Positions 8,874-17,563 of a stretch of 64,000 bases of DNA are shown in pieces. The notes below the pieces were generated by a model. That model saw only the letters and a list, made by a program, of their open reading frames with translations. It was not told where the DNA came from and did not search any database. Origin of the DNA: JALSKU01 sp964556545 (GTDB taxonomy: Bacteria; Campylobacterota; Campylobacteria; Campylobacterales; JALSKU01). Positions within the stretch are counted from its first letter, which is position 1; each line of letters opens with the position of its first letter. The position numbers and the translations under genes are program-made. The stretch lies in contig CAZKWE010000059.1 in the NCBI GenBank assembly GCA_964556545.1, positions 1-64,000 on the forward strand. Reading direction: 5' to 3'.

Positions 8874-9560
8874 TTGATTAATTTTAAAAAACAGTTTATT
8901 GTAACTTTTGTGCTTTTTGTTTTAACAATACTCTTTTTTGAATATACAAATACAGATATATGGATAGAAAATATTTTTTATAATTTTTCAACGCATACAT
9001 GGCTTATTGATAGAAATGAAAAAATACTCAAATTTATATTTTATGACGGTATAAAAAAACTTTTGATTATTGTAGCGGTATTGATGCTTCTTTCATTGAT
9101 TGTCTTTAGAAGAAACAAAATTGTCAATGAGTATAAAAAAGGATTGATTGTTGTTATACTTTCTGCTATATTTGTTCCTGTTGTTGTTGGTGGATTGAAG
9201 GCTGTAACAAATACTCCATGTCCTAAAAATACCGTTATTTACGGAGGTATTTATCCTGAAGTAAAAGTACTTGAGAGTTATCCTAAAAATTTTCATCAAA
9301 AAGGAAAGATAAAATGTTGGCCTGCAGGTCATGCAAGCGGAGGTTTTGCACTTTTGTCTCTCTTTTTTCTTTTTAAATCCCCAAAAAATAAAAAAAGAGC
9401 AATTATCCTCTCTATGATAGTAGGGTGGTCAATGGGTTTATATAAAATGATGATAGGAGACCACTATCTTAGCCATACTCTTGTAACAATGTTTTTGGCA
9501 TGGATTATTATACTTATAATAGCAAGGATAGTCAAACCCGAGGATTTTACTCAAATTTAA
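8874..9560 (+). CDS. PAP2-family membrane phosphatase
   Basis: Membrane lipid phosphatase-like protein (228 aa) with about five to six transmembrane helices. The second and third PAP2 motifs are visible as PAGHASGG (general P-S/A-G-H) and IGDHYLSH with the active-site histidine. The first motif region, AVTNTPCPKN, is atypical. The family acts on phosphatidylglycerol phosphate, undecaprenyl diphosphate or lipid A; the substrate is not predictable here. The start is TTG 8874, five bases after AAGGA; an ATG at 8870 stops after three codons. A TATAAT lies near 8812. Confidence 0.82.
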   Translation: MINFKKQFIVTFVLFVLTILFFEYTNTDIWIENIFYNFSTHTWLIDRNEKILKFIFYDGIKKLLIIVAVLMLLSLIVFRRNKIVNEYKKGLIVVILSAIFVPVVVGGLKAVTNTPCPKNTVIYGGIYPEVKVLESYPKNFHQKGKIKCWPAGHASGGFALLSLFFLFKSPKNKKRAIILSMIVGWSMGLYKMMIGDHYLSHTLVTMFLAWIIILIIARIVKPEDFTQI

Positions 9561-9611
9561 TATACTTTTTAGTAAAATATACCCCTTAAATACTGCAATA
9601 AGGTAAAATAT

Positions 9612-9752
9612 ATGATATACTCATTATTTTCAGTTATATTTACGGCTAAAGATACAAATTATGAGAACTTCATTTTTATCCGAAAATATAAAGATTTGGT
9701 GAGTGAAATTTTCATTGAAGTTTTTTTGATGAAAAAGGAGATTGTTGGGTGA
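9612..9752 (+). CDS. 46-aa leader ORF translationally coupled to pheS
   Basis: An ATG at 9612 with AAGG eight bases upstream opens 46 codons. The TGA at 9750-9752 overlaps the GTG start of pheS (sequence GTGA). The peptide begins MIYSLFSVIFTAKDTN and has six phenylalanines in 46 residues. No family is recognised. A hairpin formed by TTTTCAT (9709-9715) and ATGAAAA (9729-9735) abuts the pheS ribosome-binding site AAGGAG (9735-9740), so ribosomes translating this ORF would melt it. Whether it senses phenylalanyl-tRNA, as E. coli pheM does, is inference. Confidence 0.45.
   Translation: MIYSLFSVIFTAKDTNYENFIFIRKYKDLVSEIFIEVFLMKKEIVG
9709..9735 (+). promoter_or_regulatory. Hairpin masking the pheS ribosome-binding site
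   Basis: Seven-base-pair perfect inverted repeat (TTTTCAT / ATGAAAA) with a 13-base U-rich loop. Its right arm touches AAGGAG at 9735-9740, the pheS Shine-Dalgarno. It is AT-rich and so only modestly stable, but it lies inside the 46-codon leader ORF. Confidence 0.35.
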
Positions 9753-10741
9753 AAAACTATATTGAAAAGATAAAGTCTGCTTTAGACTTGGAAGAACTTG
9801 AAAAATTGAGGATTGAAGTTTTTGGGAAAAAAGGAATTTTAGCTGCTTCATTTGCAAAACTTAAAACTTTGGCAAATGAAGAGAAAAAGAGTTATGCACA
9901 GGAAATCAATACCTTAAAAAATGAATTGGCAAAAGTATTTGATACCAAGAAAAATGAACTTGCAAAAAAACATACAAAACTTCTTATGCAAAAAGAGGGA
10001 GTAGATGTTACACTTTTTGATGCGGCATGCGAAAGTGGAGCATTGCATCCCGTACAAGCTACAATGGATAAGATAATAGACTATTTTTTAAATATGAATT
10101 ATGAAATCCAAGAGGGGCCGCTTGTAGAAGATGAGTTTCATAACTTTGAAGCATTAAACTTGCCGAAATTTCATCCTGCCCGTGATATGCAAGATACATT
10201 TTATTTCAAAGACGGTATGCTTTTAAGAACCCATACATCTCCCGTGCAGATAAGAACAATGCTCTCTAAAAAACCTCCTATAAGGATGATAAGTCCGGGT
10301 GCGGTTTTCAGAAAGGATTTGGATCTTACCCATACTCCGCAATTTCATCAGGTAGAAGGACTTGTGGTTGAAGATGGAGATAAGGTATCATTTTCAAATT
10401 TAAAATTTATTTTGGAAGATTTTTTGACTTTTATGTTTGGCAATGTAAAAGTAAGATTTAGACCAAGCTTCTTTCCTTTTACGGAGCCTAGTGCAGAAGT
10501 TGATATAAGCTGTATTTTTTGCAAAGGTGAAGGGTGTAGAGTATGCTCTCATACCGGATGGCTTGAAGTATTGGGTTGCGGTATGGTTGACCCCAATGTA
10601 TATAAAGCTGTCGGATATAAAAATGTAAGTGGTTTTGCTTTTGGTCTTGGAGTTGAGAGATTTGCTATGCTTCTTCATAAAATACCTGATCTTAGGTCAT
10701 TGTATGAGGGAGACTTAAGACTTTTGGAGCAATTTAAATGA
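9749..10741 (+). CDS. pheS: Phenylalanyl-tRNA synthetase alpha chain
   Basis: Catalytic subunit (330 aa) of the alpha2-beta2 enzyme that charges tRNA-Phe. An N-terminal coiled-coil tRNA-binding arm (about residues 1-90) precedes the class II catalytic core. Motif 2 is seen in RMISPGAVFRKDLDLTHTPQ and motif 3 in GFAFGLGVERFAML. FRPSFFPFTEPSAEVD is the usual phenylalanine-pocket region. The start is GTG 9749, with AAGGAG nine bases upstream and overlap with the stop of the leader ORF. The last four bases overlap pheT, so the subunits are translationally coupled. Confidence 0.96.
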   Translation: MKNYIEKIKSALDLEELEKLRIEVFGKKGILAASFAKLKTLANEEKKSYAQEINTLKNELAKVFDTKKNELAKKHTKLLMQKEGVDVTLFDAACESGALHPVQATMDKIIDYFLNMNYEIQEGPLVEDEFHNFEALNLPKFHPARDMQDTFYFKDGMLLRTHTSPVQIRTMLSKKPPIRMISPGAVFRKDLDLTHTPQFHQVEGLVVEDGDKVSFSNLKFILEDFLTFMFGNVKVRFRPSFFPFTEPSAEVDISCIFCKGEGCRVCSHTGWLEVLGCGMVDPNVYKAVGYKNVSGFAFGLGVERFAMLLHKIPDLRSLYEGDLRLLEQFK

Positions 10742-13062
10742 TAATAACAAAAAATTGGTTAAATGAATGGATAAATCTATCAGATAAGACAAGTGAAGAG
10801 ATATGCGATACATTAAATTCCATAGGATTGGAAGTTGATAGTTTAAATAAAATCAGAATTCCGAAAAAAGTTGTAGTAGGTTATGTAAAAGAGTGCATAA
10901 AACATCCTGATGCGGATAAGTTGTCCGTCTGTCAAGTTGATATAGGAAAACAGACAGTTCAAATCGTATGCGGGGCCAAAAATGTAAAAGCAGATCAATA
11001 TGTGCCTGTTGCTACCGTAGGTGCACTCTTGGGGGATAACTTCAAGATAAAAAAGGCAAAACTAAGAGGTGTGCAATCCCTCGGTATGATATGCTCCTCC
11101 ACAGAAATAGGGCTTCCTGAACTTAATGACGGAATTATGGAACTTGACGAGAGTATAGGCAAGCTTGAAGTCGGTAAAGAATTGAGTGAATATGAACTTT
11201 TAAATGATGATATTATAGAGATAGAACTCACAGCAAACAGAGGCGATTGTTTGAGTGTATTTGGTGTTGCAAGGGATATTAGTACTGTTTACGGACGAGA
11301 ACTTTACTATGTAGAGGATTCAAAAGATGAAGATGGCAGTCTTGGTATCGGAAGAATTCTTTCAATCGGTACGAAAAACGGTAGTTACTCTTCTTTGCTT
11401 TACAGGGTATTTAAAAAAGAGGAGTTGTCTGAACCTTTGCTTTTAAAGCTTAGACTCGCAATGGCTGATAAAAAAAGTGATAATGTGTATGATATGTATA
11501 AAAATTATATAAATCATTCAACAGGTGTTATTATAAAATTATATTCATTTAATCAATGCAGTAAAGACGGCAAATGCAGACTTGAGTTGAAAAAAGATAA
11601 AAACGGTATTGAGTTTGTTCAAGTAGGAAATAAAAAATCATATATAGGCTTTGACGAAAAAGATGAATTAAAACCTACAAAAGAGAGTGAAATTATTATA
11701 TTTGAGATTGGCTATGCGCATCCTGATGCCATTTCAAAGGCCGGTAAATATTTTGATACAAAAAACGACAGAACATTTTATCATTCAAGCAGAGGTAGTG
11801 AGCCAAATTTGGAATTTGGAGCAAAACTGTTTAAAGTGATACTCTCTAAATTTTCAAAAGTTAAATGGTATAGCGGGTTTGAAACTATAGATAACAGGCC
11901 TGAACCAAAGATAATCAATATTTATATCAGTAAGATAAATGCTCTTATAGGACAGGAAATTGAAAAAAGCAAAATAGTTTCCATACTAAAAAGTTTGGGT
12001 TTTAAAGTAGAAATGAAAGATGAGTTTGATCTGTTGAGTGTCAAAATACCGCTTTTTAGACATGATATAAGCAATGAAGAAGATATTGCCGAAGAAATTG
12101 TCAGGATAGTCGGTATTGACAATATAGCTTCATTGCCATTGAAATTTACCGAATCAAATAACCAAAATAAAGCTTTGCAAAATTATAAAAAAAGAGTTTA
12201 TTATAGGCAAAAATCATCATCAAATGGTTTTTTTGAAATAACAAATTATGTATTTACCGATAGTAATAAACTTGATAAATTGGGATTTGAAAAAAGTATT
12301 GAATCAAAAGAGCTTATAAATCCGGTAACAAAAGAGTTAAATACATTAAGACCTACATTGGCAGTAGGTTTGCTTGAGAGTGCACAAAGAAATTATAAAT
12401 ATGGCAAAAAGAGTATCAGACTTTTTGAGATCGGCACTATTTTTGACAAAGAGAGAAATGAAAGTACGAAAATATCATTTATATTTAGCGGTGAAACACA
12501 AAGAGCCGCTATTAGAAATGAAGGAAAACCAAATATTATAGATTTTTTTGCGTTTGCTCAAAAAATATCTTCCATAATAGGAGAGTTTGAGATAAAAAAA
12601 TCTGATGATTATGGCTATTTGTCGCCATTTGAATCAGGCAGTATCGTTAAAGATTCAAAAGTAGTCGGATATATCGGAAGAATTCATTTGGATATTGAAA
12701 ATGAATATGATTTGCCAAAAACATATATCTGTGAAATTGATTTTGACAGGTTAGATCTTGAAAAAAAAGTTGTAAAACCATATTCAAAATATCCTTCTGT
12801 GGAAAGAGATTTTAGTTTTTTAACACCAAAAGATATACCGTATGCAGATATAAAAGAGATAATAGCGTCTGATTTGCCAAAAGAGATCGTGAAATTTTTT
12901 CCTATAGACAGATATGAAAATGATGATTTGGGTGATAATGTCAGTTTAACCGTAAGATTCATACTTCAATCATTTGACAAAACATTAAATGATGATGATA
13001 TAAATGCACTGTTATCTAAAATACTAAATAAATTAGAGAGTAATGGAATAAAGCTTAGATGA
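10738..13062 (+). CDS. pheT: Phenylalanyl-tRNA synthetase beta chain
   Basis: Large subunit (774 aa) carrying tRNA anticodon/stem contacts and editing. An EMAP-like tRNA-binding domain lies at about residues 40-150 (KVVVGYVKECIKHPDADKLS). The B3/B4 editing region, the B5 domain, an inactive synthetase-like core and the C-terminal ferredoxin-like anticodon-binding domain (YPSVERDFSFLTPKDIPYAD near residue 685) follow. Its ATG overlaps the pheS stop as ATGA, and its own stop overlaps the aroA start in the same way. Confidence 0.95.
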   Translation: MIITKNWLNEWINLSDKTSEEICDTLNSIGLEVDSLNKIRIPKKVVVGYVKECIKHPDADKLSVCQVDIGKQTVQIVCGAKNVKADQYVPVATVGALLGDNFKIKKAKLRGVQSLGMICSSTEIGLPELNDGIMELDESIGKLEVGKELSEYELLNDDIIEIELTANRGDCLSVFGVARDISTVYGRELYYVEDSKDEDGSLGIGRILSIGTKNGSYSSLLYRVFKKEELSEPLLLKLRLAMADKKSDNVYDMYKNYINHSTGVIIKLYSFNQCSKDGKCRLELKKDKNGIEFVQVGNKKSYIGFDEKDELKPTKESEIIIFEIGYAHPDAISKAGKYFDTKNDRTFYHSSRGSEPNLEFGAKLFKVILSKFSKVKWYSGFETIDNRPEPKIINIYISKINALIGQEIEKSKIVSILKSLGFKVEMKDEFDLLSVKIPLFRHDISNEEDIAEEIVRIVGIDNIASLPLKFTESNNQNKALQNYKKRVYYRQKSSSNGFFEITNYVFTDSNKLDKLGFEKSIESKELINPVTKELNTLRPTLAVGLLESAQRNYKYGKKSIRLFEIGTIFDKERNESTKISFIFSGETQRAAIRNEGKPNIIDFFAFAQKISSIIGEFEIKKSDDYGYLSPFESGSIVKDSKVVGYIGRIHLDIENEYDLPKTYICEIDFDRLDLEKKVVKPYSKYPSVERDFSFLTPKDIPYADIKEIIASDLPKEIVKFFPIDRYENDDLGDNVSLTVRFILQSFDKTLNDDDINALLSKILNKLESNGIKLR

Positions 13063-14363
13063 ATTTTTTAAAAGTATATAAAAGTAAAGGTTTTGAGCTT
13101 GAAATTGATGAAATTGCGAGTGATAAATCAATTTCACACAGGAGTGCAATATTTTCTCTTTTAAGTAACCAAAAATCAATTATAAAAAATTATTTAAAAG
13201 CGGAAGATACTATAAATACACTTTATATTATAAAAAGCCTTGGTGCAAATCTTGAAGAGATGGAAAATACTCTCATTATAACTCCTCCAAAATCCTATAG
13301 TGAGCCGGCTACCATACTTGACTGTGGTAATTCCGGAACCGCAATGAGACTTTTTTGCGGTTTTTTATCAAGCAGACCCGGATTTTATATACTTCATGGA
13401 GACAAATATCTTGCAAACAGGCCAATGAACAGAGTTGTAAAACCGTTAAGAGACATAGGGGCATACATAGATGGCAGAGATAATGGAAATTATGCCCCAT
13501 TATGTATCAGAGGAAAAGAGAATTTGAATGGTTTTTGCTATGAGAGTTCCATTGCTTCGGCTCAGGTTAAAAGTGCAATGATATTGGCAGCATTAAATGC
13601 AAAAACTCCTTCTGTCTATGAAGAACCCCATATAAGTAGAGATCATACGGAAAGAATGCTTAAAGGAATGGGAGCTGATATAAAAACACATCTTGATCAA
13701 AACTTTAAAAACAAAATAGAGATAAAACCTTTAACAAAACCGCTAAAACCTCTTGAGATAGAGATTCCTGCAGATCCGTCCAGTGCATTTTTCTTTGCAG
13801 TTGCTGCAGTAATTTCAAAAAAATCCACTATAGTTTTAAAAAATATACTTTTAAATCCTACAAGAATCGAAGCTTATGAAGTTTTAAAAAGAATGGGTGC
13901 TGATATAAAATATGTTATAAAAGATGAAAAATATGAAAAAATCGGTGATATAATTGTAAAAAGCTCATCTCTGAAAGGAGTTGAGGTAAAAGAAAATATA
14001 GCCTGGTTGATAGATGAGCTTCCGGCACTGTCCATTGCAATGGCGGTTGCAGATGGAAAAAGCATTGTCAAAAATGCCAAAGAATTAAGAGTAAAAGAGA
14101 GTGACAGGATAGCAAGCGTAGTTAAAGGATTGCACTCTTGCGGTATTGAAGTAAAAGAATTGGAAGATGGATATGAGATAAACGGAGGAGAGATAAAAAG
14201 TGGCATTGTTGAGAGTTTCGCAGATCACAGAATCGCAATGAGTTTTGCAATAGCAGGACTTGTAAGCGATATGAGAGTAAATGACACAGAATGTATAAAA
14301 ACATCTTTTCCTAATTTTATACAAATTTTGCAAAAATTAACAAGGATTGAAATTGGAAATTAG
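13059..14363 (+). CDS. aroA: 3-phosphoshikimate 1-carboxyvinyltransferase (EPSP synthase)
   Basis: Joins phosphoenolpyruvate to shikimate-3-phosphate in the shikimate pathway (434 aa, normal length). The substrate motif LDCGNSGTAMRLF is near residues 86-98, DKSISHRSA is the N-terminal shikimate-phosphate site and SRDHTERML and KESDRI are in the second half. The NSGT form resembles class I-like enzymes of this phylum. ATGA overlap with pheT and 11-17 bases of overlap with ispH place it in the middle of a tightly packed operon. Confidence 0.95.
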   Translation: MNFLKVYKSKGFELEIDEIASDKSISHRSAIFSLLSNQKSIIKNYLKAEDTINTLYIIKSLGANLEEMENTLIITPPKSYSEPATILDCGNSGTAMRLFCGFLSSRPGFYILHGDKYLANRPMNRVVKPLRDIGAYIDGRDNGNYAPLCIRGKENLNGFCYESSIASAQVKSAMILAALNAKTPSVYEEPHISRDHTERMLKGMGADIKTHLDQNFKNKIEIKPLTKPLKPLEIEIPADPSSAFFFAVAAVISKKSTIVLKNILLNPTRIEAYEVLKRMGADIKYVIKDEKYEKIGDIIVKSSSLKGVEVKENIAWLIDELPALSIAMAVADGKSIVKNAKELRVKESDRIASVVKGLHSCGIEVKELEDGYEINGGEIKSGIVESFADHRIAMSFAIAGLVSDMRVNDTECIKTSFPNFIQILQKLTRIEIGN

Positions 14364-15189
14364 ACTGGCAAAAAGTTATGGATTTTGTTTCGGTGTAAAA
14401 AGAGCGATAAAGATAGCTGAAGAATCTCCGGACAGTACAACTATAGGACCTCTTATACACAACAATGAAGAGATAAACAGACTAAAAAATAATTTTAATG
14501 TAGATACTATTAAAGATTATACCGAGGTAAAAAATATCAAAAAAGCTATCATCAGAACGCACGGTATAACAAAAGAGGGTTTTAAAACATTAAAGGAAAA
14601 AAATATAAATATTGTTGATGCGACATGCCCGTTTGTTTCAAAACCTCAGAATATTTGTGAAAAGATGAGTAAAAAAGGATATCAAATTGTTATGTTTGGT
14701 GATATCAATCATCCTGAAGTGAAAGGTGTAATCAGTTATGCAGAAGGTGAGGTTATAGTTGTTCTAAACGAAAAAGAGCTTGAAAATATAAAATTAGGCT
14801 CAAAAGTGGCAGTTATATCTCAGACTACCAAAAAATTTGATGATTATACGAAGATAGTTAATTATATTATTCCAAGAACAAAGGAAATAAGAGTTTTCAA
14901 TACGATATGCAATGCAACTTTTGAAAATCAAGAAGCCGTCAGAGAATTGTCATATGAATGTGATATAGTTATAATTGTTGGCGGTAAAAATTCATCAAAT
15001 ACAAAACAATTATACTCTATTGCAAAACACAATTGTGCAGACAGTTATCTGATAGAAAATGAAAATGAGCTTAATATCCAATGGTTTAAAAACAAAAAAA
15101 TATGCGGTATAAGTGCCGGTGCATCAACCCCTGATTGGATTATAAAAAATGTTGTTGAGAAAATTAAAGAAATAAATGGTATAATATAG
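14353..15189 (+). CDS. ispH: 4-hydroxy-3-methylbut-2-enyl diphosphate reductase
   Basis: Last enzyme of the non-mevalonate isoprenoid route; it reduces HMBPP to IPP and DMAPP with a [4Fe-4S] cluster. The three cluster cysteines are seen in YGFCFGVKRA, DATCPFVSKPQ and FNTICNATFENQEA. I choose the TTG at 14353 (278 aa, beginning MEIRLAKSYGF) because AAGGA at 14342-14346 is spaced six bases from it. The TTG at 14347 would touch that site, and related proteins start just like the shorter form. The start lies inside the end of aroA. Confidence 0.94.
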   Translation: MEIRLAKSYGFCFGVKRAIKIAEESPDSTTIGPLIHNNEEINRLKNNFNVDTIKDYTEVKNIKKAIIRTHGITKEGFKTLKEKNINIVDATCPFVSKPQNICEKMSKKGYQIVMFGDINHPEVKGVISYAEGEVIVVLNEKELENIKLGSKVAVISQTTKKFDDYTKIVNYIIPRTKEIRVFNTICNATFENQEAVRELSYECDIVIIVGGKNSSNTKQLYSIAKHNCADSYLIENENELNIQWFKNKKICGISAGASTPDWIIKNVVEKIKEINGII

Positions 15190-15217
15190 GCAGTATATAC
15201 AAAAAAAGGTCAGTTTT

Positions 15218-15248
15218 AAGTTTTGGGTTGAAAAACAGCCTAAAACTT
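15218..15248 (+). promoter_or_regulatory. rpsA leader hairpin 1
   Basis: AAGTTTTGGGTTG and CAGCCTAAAACTT face each other across AAAAA. Seven outer base pairs and two inner two-pair blocks form a long stem with two internal mismatches. It lies in the 103-base gap between ispH and rpsA and lacks a U-tract right after it, which argues for a regulatory leader rather than a terminator. Confidence 0.45.
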
Positions 15249-15282
15249 AGAGCTCGACTCTAAAATTTTTCGAAAAATTTTA
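15247..15282 (+). promoter_or_regulatory. rpsA leader hairpin 2 and 22-bp palindrome before the ribosome-binding site
   Basis: TTAGAG (15247-15252) pairs with CTCTAA (15258-15263) around CTCGA. A perfect 22-bp palindrome follows at 15261-15282, with core AAAATTTTTCGAAAAATTTT. It ends two bases before the rpsA Shine-Dalgarno AAAGGAAG (15284-15291). The two structures share three bases, so they are mutually exclusive alternatives in RNA. Autogenous control by S1, known for E. coli rpsA through a structured leader, is a reasonable but untested reading. Confidence 0.45.
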
Positions 15283-15295
15283 CAAAGGAAGTGTG

Positions 15296-16981
15296 ATGGC
15301 AGAGGTGAACGATAAAGTTCTATCAAACCAAGAGGTTAGTGAAAATGAGGAGCATGTAGAAGATTTTGCTACAATGTTAGAGGAGTCTTTTAAAAAAGAG
15401 ACAAGCGGTGAAAATGTAGTTGACGGTGTTATTGTAGAAATAAATGACAATATAGCCCTTGTTGATGTCGGTAAAAAAAGCGAAGGCGTTTTAAATCTTT
15501 TAGAGATTACGGACAAAGAGGGAAATATCAAATATAATACAGGCGATACAATCAAGGTTGTAATTACCGGTTACAGAAATGAAAGACCGAGTGTTTCTCA
15601 TAAAAAAGCCCTCAAAAAAGCAAAAGTCAAAGAATTTATAAAAAATTATTCTGAAGATGCGGATGAAGTTATAGAAGGAAAAGTTGTCGGTAAAAACAGA
15701 GGTGGTTTTATCGTTGAAAATGAAGATGGATGTGAATTTTTTCTACCCAGATCGCAAGCAGCATACAGAGATGTAAATGCACTGGTAGGCAAAAATATAA
15801 AAGCAAAAGTTTTAAAGGTTGACAAAGATAGTGAATCAATAATCATTTCAAGAAAAAAATTCCTTGATGATGACAGAAAAAAGAAAAAAGAGTTAATTGA
15901 TAAACTACTTGAAAGTGGTGAAATAGTCGAAGGAGTTATCAAAAAAATTACAACTTACGGAATGTTTGTAGATATAGGCGGTGTGGACGGACTTGTTCAT
16001 TATAGCGAGATAAGCTACAAAGGTCCTGTAAATCCTGCAAGTCTTTATAAAGAGGGTGAAAATGTTGCAGTAAAAGCTATAAAATATGATAAAGAAAAAA
16101 GGCATCTTTCACTTTCCGTTAAAGCTGTTCAAAGTGATCCTTGGGAAGGGATAAAAGATCAGCTTGAAGTTGGAGATGTTATAAAAGTGACAGTTAGCAA
16201 TATAGAGCCTTATGGTGTTTTTGTCGATATAGGTAATGATATAGAAGGATTTTTGCATATAAGTGAAATTTCCTGGGATAAAAATATTAAAAATCCAAAA
16301 GAATATGTTACTCTTGATGAAGAATTGGATGTAGAAGTTATAGAGATAGATGCACAAAGCAGAAGATTGAGAGTGAGTCTTAAAAATTTAAAACCAAAGC
16401 CGTTTGAAGAATTTTTACAAAAATACAAAACAGGTGATATTGTAAAAGGTACGATAACCACATTGACAAATTTCGGTGCATTTGTAAAAATTGACGGTGT
16501 TGAAGGTTTGTTGCACAATGAAGATACTTCTTGGAATAGAAGTGACAAATGCAAAGATTTGTATGAAGTAGGGCAAGAGATCGAAGTAAAAATAACCAAA
16601 ATCGACAGAGAAAATGAAAAAATTTCATTAAGTGTTAAAGAGTTATTGGAAAATCCTGTTCAAGTTTATGCAAAATCACATAAAGTCGGTGATATAATCG
16701 AAGGTACTATAAGAGATATTAAGGATTTTGGAGTATTTGTTAAATTGGATGAAAATGTAGATGCTCTTATAAGAAAAGAAGATCTTGGCGATCTCAAAAT
16801 TGATGAATTGAATGTTGGTGACAAAATAGAATCCGTTATAGATTATATAGATGGTTCCAGAAACAGAATAAGACTCTCTGTTAGAAAACTTTCAAGAATG
16901 AAAGAAAAAGCAATGCTCAATGAAATCAATAAAGAAGATAAAATGACACTGGGTGATATTATTAAAGATCAATTAAAATAA
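15296..16981 (+). CDS. rpsA: Ribosomal protein S1
   Basis: mRNA-binding protein of the small ribosomal subunit (561 aa). Six S1/OB repeats can be followed. The third to sixth are the best preserved: GVIKKITTYGMFVDIGGVDG, VTVSNIEPYGVFVDIGNDIE, GTITTLTNFGAFVKIDGVEG and GTIRDIKDFGVFVKLDENVD. The first two are more diverged, as usual for ribosome-binding repeats. I take the ATG at 15296 rather than the GTG one codon earlier because of its spacing from AAAGGAAG. The next gene follows after three bases. Confidence 0.95.
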   Translation: MAEVNDKVLSNQEVSENEEHVEDFATMLEESFKKETSGENVVDGVIVEINDNIALVDVGKKSEGVLNLLEITDKEGNIKYNTGDTIKVVITGYRNERPSVSHKKALKKAKVKEFIKNYSEDADEVIEGKVVGKNRGGFIVENEDGCEFFLPRSQAAYRDVNALVGKNIKAKVLKVDKDSESIIISRKKFLDDDRKKKKELIDKLLESGEIVEGVIKKITTYGMFVDIGGVDGLVHYSEISYKGPVNPASLYKEGENVAVKAIKYDKEKRHLSLSVKAVQSDPWEGIKDQLEVGDVIKVTVSNIEPYGVFVDIGNDIEGFLHISEISWDKNIKNPKEYVTLDEELDVEVIEIDAQSRRLRVSLKNLKPKPFEEFLQKYKTGDIVKGTITTLTNFGAFVKIDGVEGLLHNEDTSWNRSDKCKDLYEVGQEIEVKITKIDRENEKISLSVKELLENPVQVYAKSHKVGDIIEGTIRDIKDFGVFVKLDENVDALIRKEDLGDLKIDELNVGDKIESVIDYIDGSRNRIRLSVRKLSRMKEKAMLNEINKEDKMTLGDIIKDQLK

Positions 16982-16984
16982 AAA

Positions 16985-17470
16985 ATGCAAAAAAAGGTAC
17001 TGTTTTTAGTCTTTGGTGTTTTACTTGTTTTGATTCTGTTCTTGTTAATTTTTTTATTGAACAGTTCGAATGTCAATAATAAATATGATAATTTCACAAG
17101 AAGCAACAAAGACAAAAACAGTAATTCTTTTTTAAACAAAAGCAGTTGGACCGATAAATTATCATCTTATCAACAGAGTGATTATATGTTTCCTGTTACC
17201 GAACTGTTTTTGACAATGAAATTTGTAAAACAAAAGAAAGCAGTTTACAGTAGGAAAGAAAAATACTATAATCTGGTTATACCTGATTTAAATAATTACT
17301 CTTTGTTTTGTATATTGCAAATTTTAGATGAGAAAAAGGTTCCTTATATTATAGAAAACGGATACGAAAATTCAAAATTATACATAGAAACCGATAAAAA
17401 AGACAAACTTGAGAGTATATCAAGTGAATTAAGAAAGTATGATATATATTCAAAAATTCAGAGCAAATAA
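16985..17470 (+). CDS. Conserved single-pass membrane protein between rpsA and serA
   Basis: Protein of 161 aa with one N-terminal membrane helix (about residues 5-27), an asparagine/serine-rich linker and a small C-terminal periplasmic domain. That domain has alternating strand-helix character (VPYIIENGYENSKLYIET, then a charged helix). As I recall it, C. jejuni has a putative periplasmic protein at the same place between rpsA and serA, so this is probably a conserved member of the locus. I do not recognise the domain; a small ferredoxin-like or SPOR-like fold is possible. Only three bases separate it from rpsA and no clear ribosome-binding site is visible. Confidence 0.75.
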   Translation: MQKKVLFLVFGVLLVLILFLLIFLLNSSNVNNKYDNFTRSNKDKNSNSFLNKSSWTDKLSSYQQSDYMFPVTELFLTMKFVKQKKAVYSRKEKYYNLVIPDLNNYSLFCILQILDEKKVPYIIENGYENSKLYIETDKKDKLESISSELRKYDIYSKIQSK

Positions 17471-17563
17471 ATAAAAGGTTTTTATTTTGCCGATACTGTA
17501 TAAGTTAGTGTAAAGAGATTGTAAAGATTGAAAAACCCGCTCTACTTTAAAGGAGATTTTGAT

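Noticed and set aside
16210..16599. 129-codon minus-strand ORF inside rpsA
   Set aside because: Antisense shadow of the repeated S1 domains; no start signals.
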